Source: Sulfuricurvum sp.
GTDB taxonomy: Bacteria; Campylobacterota; Campylobacteria; Campylobacterales; Sulfurimonadaceae
DNA length: 13,609 nucleotides
Assembly: GCA_024635855.1 (NCBI GenBank)
Contig: JAGXHZ010000116.1
Location: 1-13,609, forward strand
Direction of reading: 5' to 3'
The notes below the pieces were generated by a model, which was not told where the DNA came from, did not search any database, and saw only the letters and a program-made list of their open reading frames with translations. Shown here piece by piece: positions 4,877 to 12,970 of the stretch (positions are counted from its first letter, which is position 1; each line of letters begins with the position of its first letter). The translations under genes and the position numbers were made by a program.

Positions 4877-5551
4877 ATGCGCATTTTAATTATCGAAGAT
4901 GAAGTAACTCTCAATAAAACCCTAGCAGAAGGGCTCAAAGAGTTTGGCTACCAAAGCGATGTTGTAGAAACACTAAAAGACGGTGAATATTATCTTGATA
5001 TCCGTAACTATGACCTGATCCTTATGGATTGGATGCTTCCAGATGGAAACAGTGTTGATATCATCCCTGATATCAAACGTAATACACCTAAAACCGTAGT
5101 CGTTGTTTTATCCGCTCGCGATGACAACGAAAGCGAAATTGAAGCACTACGTTCAGGTGCAGATGACTATATCCGTAAACCGTTTGATTTTGATGTTCTT
5201 ATCGCTCGTATCGAAGCGCGTTTGCGTTTTGGCGGAAGCAATATCATCGAGATTGATGACCTTATCATCAATCCTGAAGAAGAGAAAATCATCTACAAAG
5301 AAAAAGAGATTGAGCTCAAAGGTAAACCGTTTGAAGTGTTAACTCACCTTGCACGTCACCGTGATCAAATCGTCTCTAAAGAGCAGCTTTTGGATGCAAT
5401 CTGGGAAGAACCAGAGCTTGTTACTCCAAACGTTATTGAGGTTGCGATCAACCAAATTCGTCAAAAAATGGACAAACCATTGGGAATTACTACAATTGAA
5501 ACGGTTCGTCGCCGTGGATACCGTTTTTGTTTCCCTAAAGAAATCAACTAA
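4877..5551 (+). CDS. HsrA/CosR-type OmpR-family response regulator
   Basis: This 224-residue transcription factor has a receiver domain (1-118) and a winged-helix DNA-binding domain (~125-222). The C-terminal half, including KGKPFEVLTHLARHRDQ, VSKEQLLDAIWEEPE, VTPNVIEVAINQIRQKMD and ETVRRRGYRFC, is nearly the same as I remember for HsrA (HP1043) of Helicobacter and CosR of Campylobacter, essential regulators of stress and central metabolism. The receiver looks fully functional: acidic pair Glu7/Asp8, phospho-acceptor Asp51 in LMDWMLPDG, Ser79 and Lys101. HsrA in H. pylori lacks the standard phosphorylation site and has no kinase partner; here a kinase gene follows after 21 bases. The promoter is strong and may be self-regulated. 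Orthology is confident; whether it is essential here is unknown. Confidence 0.92.
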   Translation: MRILIIEDEVTLNKTLAEGLKEFGYQSDVVETLKDGEYYLDIRNYDLILMDWMLPDGNSVDIIPDIKRNTPKTVVVVLSARDDNESEIEALRSGADDYIRKPFDFDVLIARIEARLRFGGSNIIEIDDLIINPEEEKIIYKEKEIELKGKPFEVLTHLARHRDQIVSKEQLLDAIWEEPELVTPNVIEVAINQIRQKMDKPLGITTIETVRRRGYRFCFPKEIN

Positions 5552-5572
5552 TTCTCAAGAAAGAGAGCCGTT

Positions 5573-6874
5573 TTGTTTTCTAAAAGAAGTATAAGACGTC
5601 GATTTTTACTGCAACTAATTGTCGCTTCGGCGGCACTTGTTCTCCTTTTTTCCTCTTTTTTATACCTTTTTATCAAGCAGTCTATTTATGACGAGAAACA
5701 AGCGGAACTCATAAGCACTGCCCAAAATATTTGCACCTCCAAATCTCTTATAACCGCGCAACAAAACAATCCTGATTTGCTGCTTGGACTCAATGTTGAA
5801 CTCATTACTCTTCAAAAAGAAGAAAATCTTCTTGAATTTTATGTGAGCGCACATAAAGATAAGAGCAGCACTTTAACGTTAATCTACCCATTTGACTTTG
5901 AACGCTCTTCCTACCTCAGAGTAAGCCGCGATATTACCGCGACTGAACGTTTGCTCCAAAAGATTCTTCGTTCTATTTTTTTGATTAATGCGTTTGGGTT
6001 TATCGTCATCATCATCTATGCTATTGCCTTTTCCAAAATGCTTATCGCACCCGTAAGTGCTTTAACGCGCCGACTTGCGAACATGAACGAACATCTTTTG
6101 CGCCCCATTCAAGTAGAGCATCTCCCCGAAGAGTTCGAACCGCTGTGTGAAACACTCAACCGACTTATGGGACGAATTCAAAATTTCGTTAAATACCAAA
6201 AAGAGCTTTTTATCGGTGCAGCGCATGAACTTAAAACTCCTCTTGCGGTTATCAAGCTTAAGAATCAAGTCACTCTTATCAAAAAACGTTCCAGTGAAGA
6301 GTACATTGAAGCCATACGCATTACCAATCAAAGTGTCGATGAAATGAATAAAATTGTTGCCAATATTCTCAATATCGGTCGGCAAGAAGGGGCTCAGTTA
6401 GAGATGCCCTCCGAAGCAGATATCATCCAGATTTTAAAAAAATGGGAAGGTGATTTTGCTCTTTTGGCACACAGTGAGAATAAAACACTTCAAACCAAGT
6501 TTGAACCTGAATCTTTTAGTGCCTTTTTACAAGTCACTTTGCTTAATCAAATCTTGCAAAACTTCTTACAAAATGCACTCAAATTTACCCCCGAAGGTAA
6601 AACAATTATTTTTCAAAGTTATCTTAATCAAACCAATATTATCATTGAAGTGATTGATGAGGGGTGTGGAATCGATGAAAGTGTTGACCTTTTTGCCCCT
6701 TTTAAACGCCAAGGGAATAAATCAGGCGTTGGACTGGGACTGTTTTTAGCGAAAAGTGCCGCTGAAGCCATTGGCGCACACATCAGTATTACCAACCGTA
6801 CCGATGGGCATGACGGGACAGTTGCACGACTAATTCTCCCCTCAAAACTCTATTGCTTACTTCCTTTGCGTTAG
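5573..6874 (+). CDS. Sensor histidine kinase, partner of the HsrA/CosR-type regulator
   Basis: The 433-residue membrane kinase probably phosphorylates the regulator encoded just upstream. Transmembrane helix 1 is at ~12-34, an extracytoplasmic sensor of about 100 residues follows, and helix 2 is at ~134-155. A HAMP-like linker starts near IAPVSALTRRL. The H-box FIGAAHELKTPLAVIK places the phosphorylated His at 218. The ATPase domain has an N-box (NFLQNALKF, Asn334), G1 (DEGCGID, ~362-368) and G2 (GVGLGLFLAK, ~385-394). The start is TTG at 5573, since no ATG lies near the N-terminus; an AAGAAAGAGAG stretch upstream is a fair ribosome-binding site. The sensor region has no domain I recognise, so the signal is unknown. 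Confidence 0.9.
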   Translation: MFSKRSIRRRFLLQLIVASAALVLLFSSFLYLFIKQSIYDEKQAELISTAQNICTSKSLITAQQNNPDLLLGLNVELITLQKEENLLEFYVSAHKDKSSTLTLIYPFDFERSSYLRVSRDITATERLLQKILRSIFLINAFGFIVIIIYAIAFSKMLIAPVSALTRRLANMNEHLLRPIQVEHLPEEFEPLCETLNRLMGRIQNFVKYQKELFIGAAHELKTPLAVIKLKNQVTLIKKRSSEEYIEAIRITNQSVDEMNKIVANILNIGRQEGAQLEMPSEADIIQILKKWEGDFALLAHSENKTLQTKFEPESFSAFLQVTLLNQILQNFLQNALKFTPEGKTIIFQSYLNQTNIIIEVIDEGCGIDESVDLFAPFKRQGNKSGVGLGLFLAKSAAEAIGAHISITNRTDGHDGTVARLILPSKLYCLLPLR

Positions 6875-6903
6875 GGCACAACTCCCCTTAAGCTACCTTT
6901 CGC

Positions 6904-6909
6904 TATAAA
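6904..6909 (+). promoter_or_regulatory. Possible -10 box for fdx-ppx
   Basis: TATAAA within CGCTATAAATCG, 39 bases before the ferredoxin start, in the 74-base gap after the kinase gene. There is no TG extension or -35 box, so this is tentative. AAGG precedes the ATG. Confidence 0.35.
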
Positions 6910-6948
6910 TCGCGCATTATCAAAAACTTTTAACATCAAGGTCAACCA

Positions 6949-7206
6949 ATGCCATTAATTATCGTCGATGAATGTATTGCATGCGATGCATGCCGTGAAG
7001 AGTGTCCAATGGACGCTATCGAAGAGGGTGATCCGATTTACATCATTGATCCGGATCGTTGTACTGAGTGCGTAGGAACGTACGATGAGCCTGCATGTAT
7101 TGCAGTATGTCCTGTTGATTGTATCATTCCCGATAAAGACAACGTAGAGACGATGCAAGAGCTTTTGTACAAACATAAACAGCTCACAGCAGCAGAAGAA
7201 GAATAG
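6949..7206 (+). CDS. 2[4Fe-4S] ferredoxin, Alvin type
   Basis: This 85-residue electron carrier binds two [4Fe-4S] clusters. The first motif is CIACDACREECP (Cys9, 12, 15, 19). The second has CTEC, then an eight-residue insertion before Cys50 and Cys54 (ACIAVCP). That longer second motif, together with a C-terminal helical tail (about 62-85, glutamate-rich end), marks the Allochromatium vinosum/YfhL type, known for unusually low and widely separated cluster potentials. An extra cysteine, Cys58, follows. In Campylobacterota such ferredoxins serve oxidoreductases; the partner cannot be read from this context. The next gene starts directly after the stop codon with no gap, so the two are in one transcript. 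Confidence 0.93.
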   Translation: MPLIIVDECIACDACREECPMDAIEEGDPIYIIDPDRCTECVGTYDEPACIAVCPVDCIIPDKDNVETMQELLYKHKQLTAAEEE

Positions 7207-8667
7207 ATGGCGCAATGTACCGCTGTCATCGACATTGGGTCAAGCTCAATGCGTATGGCGGTATTTCAAAAGACCAGCCGTTTTGCCTTTCATATCATTC
7301 ATGAAATAAAAAGCTCTGTTCGCCTTGCACAAAATGCTTATACGAACGGCGGAAATCTCCAATCAAACGCAATGGATCGCGGTTGTGAAGCGATAGGAGA
7401 GTTTTTGAGTGTTGCCGAATCTTTCAAAGCACGTAAAATTCTCTGTGTTGCCACCTCTGCACTGCGAGATGCCCCCAATAAATCTGATTTTATCCGTCGT
7501 ATCCAACAAGAGCATGATCTCTCTATTAAAGTCATTGATGGTGATAAAGAGGCGTATTTAGGGGCGATTGCCTGTGCCAACCTCCTTCCCAAAGTAAATG
7601 CGGTTACGGTTGATGTGGGTGGAGGTTCCAGTGAGTTTTCACTGTTGGATAATGGAAATGTGACACAGACTGTCTCTTTGAATATCGGTACGGTTCGGCT
7701 CAAAGAACTTTTCATGGATAAGGGCGACATTGAAGGTGCAAGTGCCTACATTGATGCAGCATTGCAAACGCTCCCCTTTAACTCTGTACCAACCCTTATC
7801 GGCATCGGTGGAACATTCCGAGCCCTTACTCATGGAATTATGAAAAAAGAGGATTACCCCCTCAAGAAACTTCATGGGTTTTCAACCTCTACAATAACTT
7901 TTAAATCTTTTTGTGACTCTGTCCTCGACGCTTCACCCAAAAAGCTCAAATCGCTCAACATTAAACCTGAGCGTTTTGATACCATAAAATCAGGCGCACT
8001 CATATTTTTGCGTATTCTCAATCATTTACACTCTAAAGCCCTAATATGCAGTGGTGTCGGAGTTAGGGAGGGGGTATTTTTAAGTGATTTACTGCGAAAC
8101 TCTGCCAATAAGTTTCCAAGCAACTATAACCCTTCCGTCCGCTACTTGTTGGATACCTATGCGACACACAGCAATCATGGTGTTGAGTGTGCTGCCTTAT
8201 TCAAAACACTTTTTAATGCAACGCATGAGCATTTGAAACTTGATCCTTCATGGCGTCATGAACTCAGTATTGCGGCAAAACTGCTTCCTATTGGTTTAGG
8301 CGTTCGCTATTATGCGTATCAAAAACACAGCCATTATTTGGCGTTAAGCGCTCTTGATTATGGATTAACCCATTCCCAAATTGCCCTTATCTCTCACATG
8401 CTGCTGTTCAAAAAAGAGAGCTCTTCCTCTGATTTGCTTCCTAAAAACAGTTATGGCTCTCTGCTTCCTGATAATAAAACTCTTGATACTCTCCATTATT
8501 TACTGTGGCTATCTCATATACTCTTAGCAGGACGTATTTCTGCCCAAAGCTTTACCGTGTCATTTAGTGACGGGGAACTGCGTATCCAAGCTCCGCATCT
8601 TTACCTAGCACGTGAACAACTCAAAAATCTTGTTGCTCTAAAAAATTTGATCGTTACCCTCCTCTAG
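7207..8667 (+). CDS. ppx: Ppx/GppA family phosphatase
   Basis: This 486-residue enzyme belongs to the exopolyphosphatase/guanosine pentaphosphate phosphatase family of the ASKHA fold. Signature segments are DIGSSSMRM (9-17, phosphate loop), CVATSALRDAPN (80-91), DGDKEAYLGA (111-120), VDVGGGSSEF (135-144) and IGIGGTFRAL (198-207). The C-terminal part (~310-480) resembles the HD-like domain of longer Ppx proteins, with THSNHGVECAALF and further helices. It could degrade polyphosphate, pppGpp, or both; the sequence does not separate these. The ATG follows the ferredoxin TAG with no spacer, and the ribosome-binding site lies inside the ferredoxin gene's end. It converges with bamA with only ten bases between stop codons and no obvious terminator. 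Confidence 0.9.
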   Translation: MAQCTAVIDIGSSSMRMAVFQKTSRFAFHIIHEIKSSVRLAQNAYTNGGNLQSNAMDRGCEAIGEFLSVAESFKARKILCVATSALRDAPNKSDFIRRIQQEHDLSIKVIDGDKEAYLGAIACANLLPKVNAVTVDVGGGSSEFSLLDNGNVTQTVSLNIGTVRLKELFMDKGDIEGASAYIDAALQTLPFNSVPTLIGIGGTFRALTHGIMKKEDYPLKKLHGFSTSTITFKSFCDSVLDASPKKLKSLNIKPERFDTIKSGALIFLRILNHLHSKALICSGVGVREGVFLSDLLRNSANKFPSNYNPSVRYLLDTYATHSNHGVECAALFKTLFNATHEHLKLDPSWRHELSIAAKLLPIGLGVRYYAYQKHSHYLALSALDYGLTHSQIALISHMLLFKKESSSSDLLPKNSYGSLLPDNKTLDTLHYLLWLSHILLAGRISAQSFTVSFSDGELRIQAPHLYLAREQLKNLVALKNLIVTLL

Positions 8668-8677
8668 GAAGGTGATC

Positions 8678-10933
8678 TTAAAATCTCTGCCCAATCGTAA
8701 ATTCAAAGTGGGCGATGTCATCCCCTGCTTCACTCTTAAGAGGATTCGAGAACACAAGCTGTAATGGTCCGACAGGGCTGAACCACTCCAACGAAATTCC
8801 ATATCCTCCGCGCTGTATTTCACTTAAACTGCTAGAACCGATCATCCCATAATCAACAAAAGCAGTTGCACGCATTTTCGCTTCAGGGACGAGAGGAACA
8901 CTAAGTTCTAAGCTATTGGAGAAGGTTTGTGTCCCCCCAATTAAATCCGGTATACCATCCTTATTCAGATCACTCGTTCCCCGAGGTGAAAGAGAATAAC
9001 TTTGATACCCTCGAACGGATCCGATGCCCCCCATATAAAATTTTTCCGCAGTTGGCAGATCCAGCCCAGTATCTTGCACGTAATTAAATCGTGCCTTGTA
9101 GCGGAAAATCAAATCGGCATCAAGCATTTTTTGTAATCCGCGATAAACACCAAACGTAGTACGGCTTTTCCAAAAATCAGCATCTCCGCCGAGACCTGCT
9201 TTTTCAATACTTTGAGAAAAACTCATCCCCTCGCGCGGAACATAATAATCATCCGTACTGTCAAAACTTACTGATGCGCTGACGGAACTTTTAGAATAAC
9301 TTTGGTAATAACGCGGATCATAGGTTGCTACCGTTGTATCAACACCGCTGTATTGATTATTGGAATAACCGTATCCCAAATAGCCACTCACATAACGGTT
9401 AAAACGATGACCCGTACCTATGCTTAACCCTTGAGAATCTACTGTATACCCAGAAGAATCACTGTAGTCTGTAGAACTGGAGTTAACCGAAAAATTACCG
9501 CTAAAGTCACTGTCATTCAAACGGGGATTTGAGATGTTAAACGCGTAGTTTTTTGTTCGCGTTGATTTCTCTAAATTGAGCCCCACATTGAGCCCTGAGC
9601 CGAAAATATTACGGTCACTCACGGCGACACTAAGCATAATACCGCCGAAACTTCCATATCCGCCACCCAGCTGAATATTGCCTGTCGGCGCTTCTTTGGT
9701 TTGGACGATCAGATCCATGGACTCATCATCGATACGTTTCTCTTCGATCGTCGTACTCTCAAAATAACCCGTACGCCCCAGTGCATTACGAGAATCTTTT
9801 AAGTTCGTAAGACTGTACAAATCTCCCGGTGCCAAAAAGAGCTCTCGGCGGGTAACGCGGTCCAGCGTACGGTTATTTCCGGCGATGATAACGTTATGAA
9901 TGCGTACTTTTTTACCGGGAACAATTCGATAAATAACTTCGACACTCTTGGTCTCTTTATCTTTGCGCAAATCGGGTTGAACCTGTGCATACGCGTACCC
10001 TAAATCGGCAATCTTTGTTTTGATCCGCTCTGCATCGTCGCGGAATGTTTTGATATTAAACGGCTTGTTTTTTTGAAGCGCAATGATGTCTAACAATGCC
10101 TGATCTTCGATAACATTGGTATCTTGAAAAATAAGGATATCGCTGACGCGGAAAATATCCCCTTCAAAAACGTTGTACGCCATGGATGCTTCGTAATGGT
10201 TAAAATCAACCGCAACAAAAGGCTGATCCACTTTCGCATCCAAATAGCCGTTTTGCATATAATAATCACGAATACGCATTGGGTCATATTGCAATTCAGC
10301 AAGCTTCATCTTCCCATCATTACGTCCCCAAAGCCATCCCATAAAATCCTGCTCTTTATTCGCCATGGTTTTTTCAAACTCATTGGAGTCGACTCCGGAG
10401 ACTCCGTAATATTTCAACTTTTTGATAATGATCTCTTCACCCTCATTGGCGATGAAGGTTACTTGCATACTGCCATTATCAAGTTTTGTACTCTCTACTT
10501 CAACAACGGAATCAATTTTTCCCTCTTGGCTCAATGCTTCAACAATGCGCTTGCGTGTGCTTTCTATTCGGCGGGTATCGTAAAGAGCCCCTTTCTCGAT
10601 TTGCAAAAGAGATTTTTTGGCTTCTTCATCGTTTTCTTTGTACCCTTTTAGCTCGATCTTGGAAATAACCGGCTTCTCTTTGAAATGAAACGTTACCGTA
10701 CCGTTTTCTTCATCCGCCCAGATGTCTTCAAAATAGCCTTGATCAAAAAAAGCTTTAATGGTTTTATCCACCTCCGCAGGGTTAAGAGGTTCACCTATCT
10801 TCACCGTATTAAGCTGCTTGGCAACGGCTGCTGAAATATGCACCATTCCATCATAACTAATGGCTTCAACGTTCGAAGTGGCGGCATTGAGTAAAACAGT
10901 GCAGAGTAAAAGAGAGAGGGTGATTTTTTTCAA
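8678..10933 (-). CDS. bamA: Outer membrane assembly factor BamA
   Basis: BamA folds and inserts beta-barrel proteins in the outer membrane. The 751 residues start with a signal peptide (MKKITLSLLLCTVLLNAAT), then about five POTRA domains to ~residue 410 (for example GYFEDIWADEENG, YYMQNGYLDAKVD, NVIIAGNNRTLDRVTRRE), then the 16-strand barrel. The barrel carries FYMGGIGSVRGYQSYSLSPR, including the VRG[FY] loop-6 motif, and ends in EFTIGQRF with the C-terminal aromatic residue needed for insertion. The start codon is TTG at 10933; no in-frame ATG is available upstream, and only a weak GGA lies before it. Minus-strand TAAAAT at 10965-10970 could be its -10 box. The gene is monocistronic here, divergent from tyrA; no skp or lpx genes are adjacent. 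Confidence 0.95.
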   Translation of the reverse strand: MKKITLSLLLCTVLLNAATSNVEAISYDGMVHISAAVAKQLNTVKIGEPLNPAEVDKTIKAFFDQGYFEDIWADEENGTVTFHFKEKPVISKIELKGYKENDEEAKKSLLQIEKGALYDTRRIESTRKRIVEALSQEGKIDSVVEVESTKLDNGSMQVTFIANEGEEIIIKKLKYYGVSGVDSNEFEKTMANKEQDFMGWLWGRNDGKMKLAELQYDPMRIRDYYMQNGYLDAKVDQPFVAVDFNHYEASMAYNVFEGDIFRVSDILIFQDTNVIEDQALLDIIALQKNKPFNIKTFRDDAERIKTKIADLGYAYAQVQPDLRKDKETKSVEVIYRIVPGKKVRIHNVIIAGNNRTLDRVTRRELFLAPGDLYSLTNLKDSRNALGRTGYFESTTIEEKRIDDESMDLIVQTKEAPTGNIQLGGGYGSFGGIMLSVAVSDRNIFGSGLNVGLNLEKSTRTKNYAFNISNPRLNDSDFSGNFSVNSSSTDYSDSSGYTVDSQGLSIGTGHRFNRYVSGYLGYGYSNNQYSGVDTTVATYDPRYYQSYSKSSVSASVSFDSTDDYYVPREGMSFSQSIEKAGLGGDADFWKSRTTFGVYRGLQKMLDADLIFRYKARFNYVQDTGLDLPTAEKFYMGGIGSVRGYQSYSLSPRGTSDLNKDGIPDLIGGTQTFSNSLELSVPLVPEAKMRATAFVDYGMIGSSSLSEIQRGGYGISLEWFSPVGPLQLVFSNPLKSEAGDDIAHFEFTIGQRF

Positions 10934-11000
10934 AATTAAAATCCATTGCGTTAAATTGTCTCTTATTTTACCACCCTAATGGTTAATATTCCCGTAAATC

Positions 11001-11009
11001 TGCTAGAAT
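11001..11009 (+). promoter_or_regulatory. Extended -10 promoter of tyrA
   Basis: TGCTAGAAT is an extended -10 element 36 bases before the tyrA ATG. It matches the TGC-TA-AAT pattern of the regulator promoter at 4836, and lacks a -35 box. Confidence 0.55.
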
Positions 11010-11045
11010 ACGCATAAACAAAGTAAATTTAGACAAGGGTTGAGC

Positions 11046-11882
11046 ATGGAGATTGGAATCGTCGGATTGGGACTAATGGGAGGATCTCTTGCACTATCTC
11101 TTCGAAAACTCCCCTTCGTCACCTCCGTCGTTGGAAGCGATCACAATCTTGAGCATCAGCACACGGCACTTGAACTGGGCCTTGTTCAGGCCATTCTCCC
11201 TTTTGAAGAACTAAAAAAGCGTTGTGATGTCATCTTTTTTGCGGTACCGGTCGATGGTGTTATTGCCCTTTTAAATCAATCCGTGGATTTGGCAGGAAGC
11301 GATAAAATGCTCATCGATTTAGGGAGTACCAAAGCGCTCATTGTCGCTGCAATTCCCCCTGAAATTCGCGCCAATGTCGTTGCAGCCCATCCCATGACAG
11401 GAACTGAACAATTTGGTCCAAAAGCAGCTTTTGAGGGATTATATACCGATAAAGTCGTCGTTTTGTGCGATTTAGAGCACAGCGGTCAAAAACAGCGCGA
11501 TATTGCCCTAAAAATCTTCCGTGCAATCGGGATGCAGATTCACACGATGGGAGCGGCGCAACACGACCGTCATGCCGCCATCATCAGTCACATGCCCCAC
11601 GTGATCTCCTACGCACTTGCCAACACCGTGTTAGCTCAAGAAGAAAAAGAGAACATTCTCGCCCTTGCAGCAGGTGGATTTCGTTCCATGAGCCGTTTGG
11701 CGAAGAGTTCACCAACGATGTGGGAGGACATTTTTCGCCAAAACCGTGCCAATGTTCTTGCAGCAGTAGAACTGTTTCAGCGTGAACTTGCCACGCTTAA
11801 AGAGGCGTTGGAAGAGAAAGATTACACGACACTGCACAAAGAGATGAAAGATGCCAATAAACTGTATGAGATTTTTACCTAA
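11046..11882 (+). CDS. tyrA: Prephenate dehydrogenase TyrA
   Basis: TyrA oxidatively decarboxylates prephenate to 4-hydroxyphenylpyruvate, the dedicated step to tyrosine. The 278 residues open with a Rossmann dinucleotide fold, GLGLMGGSLALSLRK (7-21). They then show IFFAVPVDGV, IDLGSTKA, HPMTGTEQFGP with the likely catalytic His115, HDRHAAIISHMPHVISYALAN (in two parts around 173-193) and the helical dimerisation domain. There is no fused chorismate mutase or ACT domain. The ATG at 11046 has AAGGG six bases before it; the TTG at 11040 lies inside that ribosome-binding region and is rejected. Its TAA stop overlaps the TAG stop of the convergent Bat-type gene by four bases. Confidence 0.94.
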   Translation: MEIGIVGLGLMGGSLALSLRKLPFVTSVVGSDHNLEHQHTALELGLVQAILPFEELKKRCDVIFFAVPVDGVIALLNQSVDLAGSDKMLIDLGSTKALIVAAIPPEIRANVVAAHPMTGTEQFGPKAAFEGLYTDKVVVLCDLEHSGQKQRDIALKIFRAIGMQIHTMGAAQHDRHAAIISHMPHVISYALANTVLAQEEKENILALAAGGFRSMSRLAKSSPTMWEDIFRQNRANVLAAVELFQRELATLKEALEEKDYTTLHKEMKDANKLYEIFT

Positions 11883-12970
11883 TACACAAATAACGGTGTT
11901 GCATTTTGAATTTTAATCACCTCTTCAACTTTTTCAGTCTCTTTTTTAACCGTTCTCTCTGATTTTTTCGTCCCTTTTGGAAGCTCCTCACTCTTCTCAA
12001 CAGGCAACTTCTCCAAATTAATCTCCACCCACTCTCTCAGCTTCACATCATCCGTAACCACACGCTCATACCAATACCGTGCCCTCGCATACTGACCCGC
12101 TTTAAAAAAAGCATTCCCACAGTTGTAGCGTATTTGCGGACTGTCATGCAGCCGTTGATACTGCGTAAACAATCGTGCGCTTTGCTCGTAATCTTTGTTC
12201 GCATAAGCACGGTTTGCCTTTTCCAATAGTCTAAAATCCATCACCCCTGCACGCATATCGCTCTCACCCATAAAAATCATAAATACGAACGCCATCGAAA
12301 CACTTTGACGCTTGCTCATGGACGATAATGCTATGGCTATAAGTATCATTGCAAGACCCAAGGGAAAATAAAAAAGTTGGAAATAGATCCAGTGCTCTTT
12401 TGGTTTACGCAACGTTTCAATCTCTTGTTTATCCGGCATCGTATTTCCAACAATAACAATACCGGATGTTTTACAGACATTACGCAGATTCTTTTCATCC
12501 GAAATTTCAGTGTTCATAACATGCGGCGAGAGATTTTGGATGAGCTCTTTGAGTGTTTTTCTATCCTTACTAACGGGTGCGATACGATAGACGTTTGACT
12601 CAAATGCCACCAGTTCAACTTCTCCCTCAAACTCATCCACGAGACGTATCGCATTTTTTTTCATCCTCTCAAATGCAAGCAAGGGCTGAGTTGATATATC
12701 CAAAGCAATCGTTATACTTGGAGGTGCTTCTACGATTTTTTCTTGCTGTACCACGGGTTGCGCAAGGGCTAGGATAATCAATAAAGATGCACCCAAATAC
12801 AGTGAATTGCGCCCATTGCTTCCTAATGTTGAATCATCTACTCGTAATTTTTCCAATGCCGTTTGGGTAAAATGATGTTCATTTTGACGTTTTTGGGTAA
12901 ACCAAAAATAAAAAAGTATCCCGATCAACGGGGTCATCCAGTAGAGGAATTCAGGATGCAAAAAACTCAT
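11879..12970 (-). CDS. BatB-BatC-like fusion: degenerate VWA plus TPR
   Basis: The 363-residue membrane protein looks like BatB joined to BatC. N-terminal helices are at ~10-24 and ~57-71. A shortened von Willebrand A region follows (~83-180): SITIALDISTQPL stands where the MIDAS motif DxSxS should be, with Gln replacing the last Ser, and the later metal-binding Thr/Asp positions are not evident. Two more helices (~195-218, ~225-240) precede TPR-like helices (~245-310: ANRAYANKDYEQSARLF, IRYNCGNAFFKAGQYARARYWYE). The tail is charged, rich in Lys/Glu. Bat proteins are envelope proteins linked to MoxR ATPases; exact function is poorly defined. Its start overlaps the upstream gene's stop by four bases (ATGA). 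Confidence 0.75.
   Translation of the reverse strand: MSFLHPEFLYWMTPLIGILFYFWFTQKRQNEHHFTQTALEKLRVDDSTLGSNGRNSLYLGASLLIILALAQPVVQQEKIVEAPPSITIALDISTQPLLAFERMKKNAIRLVDEFEGEVELVAFESNVYRIAPVSKDRKTLKELIQNLSPHVMNTEISDEKNLRNVCKTSGIVIVGNTMPDKQEIETLRKPKEHWIYFQLFYFPLGLAMILIAIALSSMSKRQSVSMAFVFMIFMGESDMRAGVMDFRLLEKANRAYANKDYEQSARLFTQYQRLHDSPQIRYNCGNAFFKAGQYARARYWYERVVTDDVKLREWVEINLEKLPVEKSEELPKGTKKSERTVKKETEKVEEVIKIQNATPLFVY

Noticed and set aside
10124..10651. Plus-strand open frame of 175 codons inside bamA
   Set aside because: It is antisense to POTRA-domain coding sequence, its protein looks random in composition, and it has no start signal.
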